DNA of 5,316 bases from Candidatus Shapirobacteria bacterium UBA4809 (GTDB taxonomy: Bacteria > Patescibacteriota > Microgenomatia > UBA12405): the NCBI GenBank assembly GCA_002402535.1, contig DHGB01000055.1, positions 1,093 to 6,408 on the forward strand, written 5' to 3'. Every line of letters starts with the position of its first letter. Positions within the stretch are counted from its first letter, which is position 1. The translations under genes were made by a program, and so were the position numbers. The notes under the pieces are model-generated. The model made no database searches and was not told the DNA's origin. It saw only the letters and a program-made list of their open reading frames with translations. Positions 1 through 5,064 of the stretch are shown here, one piece after another.

Positions 1-903
1 GGTTATTCTGTGGATAAAGCCATCAATATTGCTAAAGAACTGGGTTATATTAAGCTTGACGATTCTGATCTTATTACTCCGGAAAGGGCAAAAAACTTTC
101 CCGACAATAAACTATTATTCTTAGTGGCTGGTTTTGCCGGTCAACCAGACTCAGCTCTTTCCAAAATGGTTATGGGTAAACACCGTATAAAAATAAAATC
201 AGGCGACAAAGTAATTTTTTCTGCTCCTGATTATATTCCCGGTACTACCGGCAATATCTACGAAATGATTGATATCCTTTCCAAAATGGGCGCCGATGTG
301 GCCTATGGTGATAAAGAAGAACTCCACGTTTCTGGTCATGGTTATCAAAAAGAACATGCGCTTTTAATTTCTTTAACGAACCCTCGCTATTTACTACCAA
401 TCGGTGGAAATTATCGACATGTCAAAAGTTATTTTTCCATGGCCAAGACCATGGGTTTTAACGATGATCAGTTTATTACGCCTGATTACGATTCTGCGGT
501 CACTTTTTATACCAGTGGTAAAGTCGATACTAATTTTCACATTCCGATGCACAAAGTTTTAATCGATGGTCTTGGCATTGGTGATGTCGGCGCCACCGTT
601 CTTCGTGATCGAAAAACTCTCGCCGAAGATGGCATGTTTAGTGTTGTTTTAATGGTTAATAAAGAAGCCGGCACGATGTTTAAAGAACCGATAATTCTTT
701 CTCGTGGTTTTGTTTTTATGAAAGAAAATACTGACTTAATCGATTATCTAAAAGAAGAAGTTTTAAGAAAATTTAATGAAGTTACTAGTAAACCGGCCAA
801 TTTTGATTATATTCGGACGGAAATTCAAGCTTATCTCGAAACTATTATCAAAGAAAAAACCGGCCGTGAGCCTATGGTTTTACCATTGATCATCGAGATC
901 TGA
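1..903 (+). CDS. rnj: Ribonuclease J, C-terminal part (5' end outside window)
   Basis: RNase J is a cytoplasmic metallo-beta-lactamase/beta-CASP ribonuclease with 5'-3' exonuclease and endonuclease activity in mRNA decay and RNA maturation. The frame is open from base 1. The first residues (GYS, then VDKAINIAKELGY) align with the family stretch GRSM..NI.IA.ELGY, so the GTG at base 10 is an internal valine and the gene is cut by the window edge. About 300 residues are visible of a protein usually near 550-600. Numbering visible residues from base 1: beta-CASP part with AGFAGQP (43-49; family TGSQGEP) followed by DSALSKM; YIPGTT region; HVSGH (109-113, motif B); PIGGNYRH (133-140, motif C region); then the KH-like C-terminal domain ending RTEI...EKTGREPMVLP. 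The N-terminal HxHxDH metal site lies upstream, unseen. Odd: the motif C histidine (family PVHGEYRH) is glycine here. TGA stop at 901-903. Family assignment is firm; catalytic competence is uncertain. Confidence 0.93.
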   Translation, partial: GYSVDKAINIAKELGYIKLDDSDLITPERAKNFPDNKLLFLVAGFAGQPDSALSKMVMGKHRIKIKSGDKVIFSAPDYIPGTTGNIYEMIDILSKMGADVAYGDKEELHVSGHGYQKEHALLISLTNPRYLLPIGGNYRHVKSYFSMAKTMGFNDDQFITPDYDSAVTFYTSGKVDTNFHIPMHKVLIDGLGIGDVGATVLRDRKTLAEDGMFSVVLMVNKEAGTMFKEPIILSRGFVFMKENTDLIDYLKEEVLRKFNEVTSKPANFDYIRTEIQAYLETIIKEKTGREPMVLPLIIEI

Positions 904-947
904 AAATATGCCTCGTATCCTAAATTAATTATTTAAAAATAATAATC

Positions 948-956
948 TGTTAAAAT
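948..956 (+). promoter_or_regulatory. Candidate extended -10 promoter upstream of the intergenic hairpin
   Basis: TGTTAAAAT reads as an extended -10 (TG, one base, then TAAAAT at 951-956). The -35 region is AT-rich without a clear TTGACA. Transcription would start near 962-964, immediately before the hairpin at 965-1004. The same 9-mer recurs at 1013-1021. The region is AT-rich, so chance occurrence is possible; no experimental support is available. Confidence 0.35.
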
Positions 957-964
957 CTGAATAA

Positions 965-1010
965 GCTCGTCTTTGTCTCAGGATTTATCCCAGGCATGGC
1001 GAGCATTTTT
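965..1010 (+). terminator. Probable Rho-independent terminator (or attenuator) between RNase J and proS
   Basis: GCTCGTC (965-971) pairs with GGCGAGC (998-1004) in a 7-bp stem with one G-T wobble. An imperfect inner helix can continue: GTCT (975-978) with AGGC (992-995), then GGA (981-983) with TCC (988-990) closing a TTTA loop. The stem is followed by ATTTTTGTTGTT, a T-run expected on the + strand only. It lies about 60 bases after the RNase J stop and 17 bases before the proS start, so the simplest reading is the 3' end of the RNase J transcript. Because a -10-like element sits just upstream, it could also be a leader attenuator or a very short RNA. No T-box AGGGTGG motif is seen. Confidence 0.6.
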
Positions 1011-1012
1011 GT

Positions 1013-1021
1013 TGTTAAAAT
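1013..1021 (+). promoter_or_regulatory. proS: Candidate -10 element for leaderless proS
   Basis: TGTTAAAAT contains the extended -10 form TGtTAAAAT, with the hexamer TAAAAT at 1016-1021 only 5 bases before the proS ATG. Transcription from it would start at or next to the ATG. No Shine-Dalgarno-like purine run occurs in the preceding 20 bases, which read mostly T and A. The -35 region would fall in the hairpin's 3' arm and is poor, so this box would rely on the TG extension. GTTA and TAAC (1014-1024) also form a tiny palindrome. Confidence 0.4.
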
Positions 1022-1026
1022 AACTT

Positions 1027-2256
1027 ATGAAATACTCACAATTATTTGGCAAAACTAGCAAGACCGTTGCTTCCGATGCTGATAGTATTAACGCAAAATT
1101 ATTAACTCAGGCCGCTTTTATTCAAAAACAAATTTCCGGTGTTTACAATTATTTACCATTAGGTTTGAGGGTTTTAACAAAGATTCAAAATATAATCCGT
1201 GAAGAAATGAATAAAATTGATGGTCAGGAAATTTTGATGCCGGCCATGACTCAAGAGGAAAGTTGGATTACTACTGGTCGCAATACTATGGAGGTTCTTT
1301 TTCATCTCAAAGGTCAGGGTGATACTAATTTAGTTTTAAATCCCACTCATGAAGAAGTGGTTACTCCCTTAGTTCAAAAATATGTATTTTCTTATCGAGA
1401 TTTACCTTTGGCTGTTTATCAAATTCAAACAAAGTTCCGAAACGAGGCTCGGGCCAAATCTGGTCTTCTCCGTGGTCGGGAATTCAATATGAAGGATCTT
1501 TATTCTTTTCATATCGACGAAACTGATTTAAACCGTTATTACGAGATTGTTAAACAAGCCTATTTTAAAATATATGAACGAATTGGTATTGGTCAAGAAA
1601 CGGTATTAACCTTCGCTTCCGGTGGAAATTTTTCCCAATTTTCTCATGAATTTCAAACTTTAAACGAAGGTGGCGAAGATACTATTTATTTATGTCCCAT
1701 TTGTCGTGTCGCTGTCAATAAAGAAATAATTGACACCCAAAAAACTTGTCCTGAATGTGGCAGTGATAAATTGGAAGCTGTCAAAGCCACCGAAGTTGGT
1801 AATATTTTTAAATTAAGAACTAAATTCTCAGAAGCTTTTAAGTTTTATTATTCTGATTCTCAGGGACAGAAAAAAATTGTGGAAATGGGTTGTTATGGTA
1901 TGGGTCCCTCTCGGGTTATGGGGACTGTGGTTGAACTACGTCACGATGACGTCGGTATTATTTGGCCAAAAAACATTGCCCCTTATCAGATTCACTTAAT
2001 TGGTCTTGACGGTCTCGGTGAAGATTTATATCAGGAATTACTGTCAAAAAATGTTGATGTTATTTTTGATGATCGTGAAATTAGCGCCGGAGCAAAATTT
2101 GCTGATGCTGATTTAATTGGTATTCCTATTCGTCTTGTTATCAGTCAAAGAAGTCAGGAAAAAGGCGGCATAGAATTTAAATTAAGGTCAGAAAAAGAAT
2201 CTGAAATTATTGAAGCAAAAGACTTGGTCTCTAAGATTATTAAATTCTATAATTAA
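1027..2256 (+). CDS. proS: Proline--tRNA ligase (ProRS), compact form without INS editing domain
   Basis: Class IIa aminoacyl-tRNA synthetase that activates proline with ATP and loads it onto tRNA-Pro in the cytoplasm. The start is right: MKYSQLFGKT and the following YLPLGLRVL align with the family N-terminus. Visible elements are the motif 1 region (about 55-80), the proline-binding TxE loop NPTHEE (105-110), motif 2 FRNEARAKSGLLRGREF (137-153) continuing into MKDLYSF, motif 3 GCYGMGPSR (288-296), and the C-terminal anticodon-binding domain (about 319-409, with DDREISAGAKFADADLIG). At 409 residues it is far shorter than the usual bacterial form of about 570. The roughly 180-residue INS domain, which hydrolyses Ala-tRNA-Pro, is absent between SHEF (206-209) and EVGNIFKL (256-263). 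In its place is a short four-cysteine segment, CPIC (223-226) and CPEC (241-244), probably a zinc ribbon. Motif 3 has proline where GIGVSR is usual. Similar short enzymes are known in alphaproteobacteria. Confidence 0.96.
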   Translation: MKYSQLFGKTSKTVASDADSINAKLLTQAAFIQKQISGVYNYLPLGLRVLTKIQNIIREEMNKIDGQEILMPAMTQEESWITTGRNTMEVLFHLKGQGDTNLVLNPTHEEVVTPLVQKYVFSYRDLPLAVYQIQTKFRNEARAKSGLLRGREFNMKDLYSFHIDETDLNRYYEIVKQAYFKIYERIGIGQETVLTFASGGNFSQFSHEFQTLNEGGEDTIYLCPICRVAVNKEIIDTQKTCPECGSDKLEAVKATEVGNIFKLRTKFSEAFKFYYSDSQGQKKIVEMGCYGMGPSRVMGTVVELRHDDVGIIWPKNIAPYQIHLIGLDGLGEDLYQELLSKNVDVIFDDREISAGAKFADADLIGIPIRLVISQRSQEKGGIEFKLRSEKESEIIEAKDLVSKIIKFYN

Positions 2257-2268
2257 TTTATTGATTTT

Positions 2269-2299
2269 TAGAGTTTAGACTTTTTCTATTTTTACTCTA
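2269..2299 (+). repeat. Short inverted repeat upstream of ftsK, overlapping its -10 box
   Basis: TAGAGT (2269-2274) and ACTCTA (2294-2299) are perfect 6-base inverted arms separated by 19 bases of T-rich sequence. The left arm overlaps a tandem 7-mer pair, TTTAGAG (2267-2273) and TTTAGAC (2274-2280). The right arm overlaps the TATACT box. It could be an operator or a weak hairpin at the proS 3' end. The arms are short and AT-rich, so chance is a real alternative. Confidence 0.25.
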
Positions 2300-2303
2300 T
2301 ACT
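2274..2303 (+). promoter_or_regulatory. ftsK: Candidate promoter for leaderless ftsK
   Basis: TATACT at 2298-2303 is a strong -10 match (5 of 6 to TATAAT) ending 6 bases before the ftsK ATG. TTTAGA (2274-2279) is a partial -35 (4 of 6) at 18-base spacing. The predicted start falls at about 2309-2311, on the initiation codon itself. No ribosome binding site precedes the ATG. The 8-mer TCTATACT (2296-2303) recurs at 5051-5058 before the last gene at identical distance from its ATG. Confidence 0.55.
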
Positions 2304-2309
2304 GTATTT

Positions 2310-4448
2310 ATGCCTCGTGGACGCAAGAAAAACCGAATTCTCCCAACTCTAAAACTTAAACCAGATACCGTTAAATCAATCTTCTTTATTTTCTTTCTAA
2401 TATTAGCCATATTATCGGTATTTTCCTTTCTTCAGCAGGGGACTATTGCTACTGAGGTTAATTTAATCTTAACTAAATATTTTGGCTGGGGAGCAGTCAT
2501 GGTTCCTTTTTTATTTCTTTTAATCTCTTTTCTCTTTACCAAAGTGAAATCTGCTCTTCGTGAAGCCAATGTCTTTTTTGGTTTTACTATTATGTTTTTT
2601 GCTCTTCTTGGCCTTTTTAAGCAAGGCTTTCTCGGTGCCTTTTTTTGGGAGCAATTTTTGGCTCTATTTTCTGAAGTTCTCACCTTTATTATTTTCTTTT
2701 TTGCCCTAATTGTCGGCTTTGTAGTTCTTTTTGATACCAATGTCGCTCAGATTTTTAAATTCTTTGCTCATCTTTTTCAAATGATTAAAAAGTATTCTAT
2801 TGGTCAAAGTAATAAACTAAAAGATAAAAAAGCGAAGCAGTTAGCCCAAAACCCAATTTACCAATCAGAAATGAACTCTTCAGCCAATTCCGAATTAAAT
2901 TTAAGCCGGGATAAAGATATCTCAAAATCAAGTGCCAAGGCCGACTTTGGTGTTGTCAACATTCCTCCGGTTATGAAAAATTCTTCTCCTCTTACCTCTT
3001 CTGGCAATCAGACCTGGGTTTATCCTTCTCTTTCAATTTTTGATGACACTCCCGGAGCCAAGGCCGACAGGGGAGATGTTCGTAAAAATGCCCAGATTAT
3101 CGAAAAAACTCTCGATTCTTTCGGAATTACGGCTCGGGTAGCTGAGGTTAACAATAGCCCTTCTGTGACTCAGTACGCTCTCGAAGTTTCTCTTGGTACC
3201 AAGCTTGCCAAAATTTTATCTCTCAGTAATGATCTGGCTATGGCCCTGGCTGCTCCTGGTGGTCAAATTCGAGTTGAAGCACCCATTCCCGGTCGCTCTC
3301 TCGTTGGTATCGAAATGCCAAATCGTTCTCTAGAGGTGGTTCCCATTAGAACTGTCTTGGAGTCTGAGGCCATGAAAAATGCCAAAAGTAAAATTTCCGT
3401 TCCCCTCGGTCTCGATGTGGCTGGTCAGGCTAGAATTGCTGATATTTCTAAAATGCCCCACGTTTTAATTGCCGGTCAAACTGGGTCGGGAAAATCAATC
3501 TGTATTAATTCCTGGATTTCAACCTTACTTTTCAGGGCTTCTCCTGATGAAGTTCGTCTAATTATGGTCGATCCAAAGCGGGTTGAACTTTCACAGTACA
3601 ATGGTATTCCTCATCTACTTACCCCAGTTATCGTTGAACCAGAAAAAGTTGTTTCTGCTTTAAAATGGGCGGTTAATGAAATGGAGCATCGTTATAAACT
3701 GTTTACTGAAGTTGGAGCCAAAAACATTGAAGGTTACAACAATATGTCCGGTTTTCAAGCCATCCCCTATATTTTAATTATAATTGACGAGCTAGCCGAA
3801 ATCATGCTTTTTTCTCCCGCCGAAGTTGAAGACAACGTTTGTCGCATTGCTCAAATGGCTCGGGCCGTCGGTATCCATTTGGTCTTGGCCACGCAGCGGC
3901 CCTCAGTTAATATCATTACTGGTCTTATCAAAGCCAATATCCCCACCCGCATTGCTTTTGCTGTAGCTTCAATGACCGATTCCCGGGTTGTTTTAGATAC
4001 TCCCGGTGCCGAAAAGCTTCTCGGTCGCGGCGATATGCTCTATATTCCCCCCGATTTAGCCAAGCCCGTTAGAATTCAGGGATGCTTTATTTCTGACAAA
4101 GAGGTTAATCGCTTAATTGATTTTCTAAAAACTCAGCGCAGTGGTGATTACAATGATGAGATTACAAAACAACCAGTTAGCAGCCCCAATTCAATCAGTA
4201 AAAATATTATGGTCAGTGACGGTCAGGAACGAGATGCTGTTTTTGACGATGCTGTCAAGCTGATACAAGACACTGGTAAGGCCTCAGCCTCTTTCATGCA
4301 GCGTCATCTTAAACTCGGTTATGCCCGCGCCGCCCGGGTTCTCGACGAGCTTCAAGCAGCTGGTATTGTTGGTCCAGTTAATGGTGCTAAACCCCGAGAA
4401 ATTTTAATTCCCCATAAAAGTTCTTCCGATAATAGTTTGGAAGGATAA
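2310..4448 (+). CDS. ftsK: DNA translocase FtsK/SpoIIIE
   Basis: Membrane-anchored hexameric DNA pump that moves chromosomal DNA through or away from the closing division septum using ATP. Order of parts: basic N-terminus (PRGRKKNR); about four hydrophobic segments (roughly 23-44, 58-77, 88-110, 121-142); a short polar, low-complexity linker (about 160-240, Ser/Lys-rich); the alpha domain (about 255-345); the RecA-like motor with Walker A GQTGSGKS (389-396), DPKRVELSQY (421-430), Walker B IIIDELAE (490-497), LATQRPSVNIITG (526-538); and a C-terminal gamma winged helix (about 642-700, with LKLGYARAARVLDELQ) that in the family reads polar DNA sequences. At 712 residues it is complete and SpoIIIE-sized, without the very long linker of E. 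coli FtsK. The ATG at 2310 is the natural start, shortly before the first membrane segment. The stop TAA (4446-4448) lies 5 bases before the next gene, so the two are almost certainly co-transcribed. Confidence 0.96.
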   Translation: MPRGRKKNRILPTLKLKPDTVKSIFFIFFLILAILSVFSFLQQGTIATEVNLILTKYFGWGAVMVPFLFLLISFLFTKVKSALREANVFFGFTIMFFALLGLFKQGFLGAFFWEQFLALFSEVLTFIIFFFALIVGFVVLFDTNVAQIFKFFAHLFQMIKKYSIGQSNKLKDKKAKQLAQNPIYQSEMNSSANSELNLSRDKDISKSSAKADFGVVNIPPVMKNSSPLTSSGNQTWVYPSLSIFDDTPGAKADRGDVRKNAQIIEKTLDSFGITARVAEVNNSPSVTQYALEVSLGTKLAKILSLSNDLAMALAAPGGQIRVEAPIPGRSLVGIEMPNRSLEVVPIRTVLESEAMKNAKSKISVPLGLDVAGQARIADISKMPHVLIAGQTGSGKSICINSWISTLLFRASPDEVRLIMVDPKRVELSQYNGIPHLLTPVIVEPEKVVSALKWAVNEMEHRYKLFTEVGAKNIEGYNNMSGFQAIPYILIIIDELAEIMLFSPAEVEDNVCRIAQMARAVGIHLVLATQRPSVNIITGLIKANIPTRIAFAVASMTDSRVVLDTPGAEKLLGRGDMLYIPPDLAKPVRIQGCFISDKEVNRLIDFLKTQRSGDYNDEITKQPVSSPNSISKNIMVSDGQERDAVFDDAVKLIQDTGKASASFMQRHLKLGYARAARVLDELQAAGIVGPVNGAKPREILIPHKSSSDNSLEG
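4439..4445 (+). promoter_or_regulatory. Shine-Dalgarno sequence of the RodZ-like gene, inside the end of ftsK
   Basis: GGAAGGA, with AAGGA (4441-4445) complementary to the 16S rRNA 3' end, sits 8 bases before the ATG at 4454 and overlaps the last codons of ftsK. It supports the 4454 start and translational coupling to ftsK. It is the only convincing SD in the window. GATAAT at 4444-4449 also resembles a -10 box 4 bases before the ATG, a weaker alternative reading. Confidence 0.7.
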
Positions 4449-4453
4449 TCGAT

Positions 4454-5050
4454 ATGAAACGTGCTTCAGCTATTCTCGAGTCAGCTCGCCTTGATCGGGA
4501 AATTGATTTTGAAGAAATATGCAAAAAAACTAAAATTCCTCTCCGTTATCTTATCGCCTTTGAAAACGAAAACACTAAAGAATTTCCGGAGGAGCCCTAC
4601 TGTTCTTTGATGGTCAAGGATTATGCTCAGTTTTTAGGTTTAAATGGAGACGAACTTCTCTCCCTTTTTCGTCGCGATTACAACCGGCACTTGCCAACAA
4701 ACTCAACCCCTCGTTCCTTATTTTCCTTAACCCCCCAATTTACCTTTTCTTTTTTTATTGTTTTACTTTCACTTTCTTTTGTTGTTTATTTAGTTTCAGA
4801 GTATTTAAAATTCAATCGTCCACCCCCTCTTGAAGTTGTCTGGCCCGAGAATTTCTCCGAGTCTTCACTCAAAATATCCGGAAAAACCGATCCCCAGTCG
4901 ACCGTTAAAATAAATGATACTTTGGTTTTAGTTGATATTGAAGGTAATTTTACCAAAGAGATTCAAATTTCTACTCCCGAGGCTAAAATTGTCATTGAAG
5001 CTGAATCTCCCGCTGGCAAGGTCACCATTGATGAAAAAGTTCTAAAATAG
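4454..5050 (+). CDS. RodZ-like membrane-anchored helix-turn-helix protein with Ig-like outer domain
   Basis: Residues 5-75 form a RodZ-type helix-turn-helix (HTH_25-like): AILESARL, then DFEEICKKTKIPLRYLIAFE, FPEEPYCSLMVKDYAQFLGL and DELLSLF follow the family pattern L.EAR...L.LEE.A..TKI...YL.A.E....LP...Y...F...YA..LGLD..EL. A linker (76-95) precedes one membrane segment (about 96-117), so the N-terminus should be cytoplasmic and the rest outside. After a PPP turn (123-125), residues about 126-198 alternate beta-strand patterns with SGKTDPQSTVKIND and VDIEGNFTKEIQI, resembling Ig-like/glucodextranase-B-type domains. In rod-shaped bacteria RodZ links MreB filaments to wall synthesis through the HTH. 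The position 5 bases after ftsK fits a cell-shape or division role; ftsK and rodZ are also near each other in Bacillus. The HTH could be a protein-binding rather than DNA-binding module. Architecture is clear; exact function is inferred. Confidence 0.8.
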   Translation: MKRASAILESARLDREIDFEEICKKTKIPLRYLIAFENENTKEFPEEPYCSLMVKDYAQFLGLNGDELLSLFRRDYNRHLPTNSTPRSLFSLTPQFTFSFFIVLLSLSFVVYLVSEYLKFNRPPPLEVVWPENFSESSLKISGKTDPQSTVKINDTLVLVDIEGNFTKEIQISTPEAKIVIEAESPAGKVTIDEKVLK

Positions 5051-5058
5051 TCTATACT
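5028..5058 (+). promoter_or_regulatory. Candidate promoter for the leaderless 83-aa ORF
   Basis: TATACT at 5053-5058 ends 6 bases before the ATG at 5065, the same arrangement as before ftsK, within the shared 8-mer TCTATACT. TTGATG (5028-5033) is a partial -35 (4 of 6) at 19-base spacing, inside the end of the RodZ-like gene. No Shine-Dalgarno sequence lies in the 14-base gap. The predicted transcript would start at or beside the ATG. Confidence 0.5.
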
Positions 5059-5064
5059 ATTCCT

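Noticed and set aside
10..12. GTG at base 10 as the start of the RNase J gene
   Set aside because: The frame is open upstream and residues before it (GYS) match the RNase J family; the gene is simply cut by the window edge, so it is not an N-terminally truncated gene.
908..928. Mini-ORF ATG CCT CGT... after RNase J, sharing the 9-mer ATGCCTCGT with the ftsK start at 2310
   Set aside because: Only six codons, no SD, and the likeness to MPR of FtsK is short enough to be chance; no longer homology around it.
901..936. TGA of RNase J read as a sense codon (codes 4 or 25)
   Set aside because: Read-through would add only 11 residues unlike the family before TAA, the protein already ends at the normal C-terminus, and no in-frame TGA occurs inside any gene.
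965..1026. T-box or other proline-responsive riboswitch leader for proS
   Set aside because: No T-box consensus (AGGGTGG...), and the region is too short for the specifier-loop architecture; a plain terminator explains the hairpin better.
2257..2309. Terminator after proS
   Set aside because: T-runs are present but there is no GC stem; the 6-bp inverted repeat has a 19-base loop and is not followed by a T-run.
2432..2740. 102-codon minus-strand open frame within ftsK
   Set aside because: It lies wholly opposite the membrane-segment region of ftsK; its Lys/Arg/Thr/Pro-rich translation is what antisense of T-rich hydrophobic codons gives. No family resemblance or start signal.
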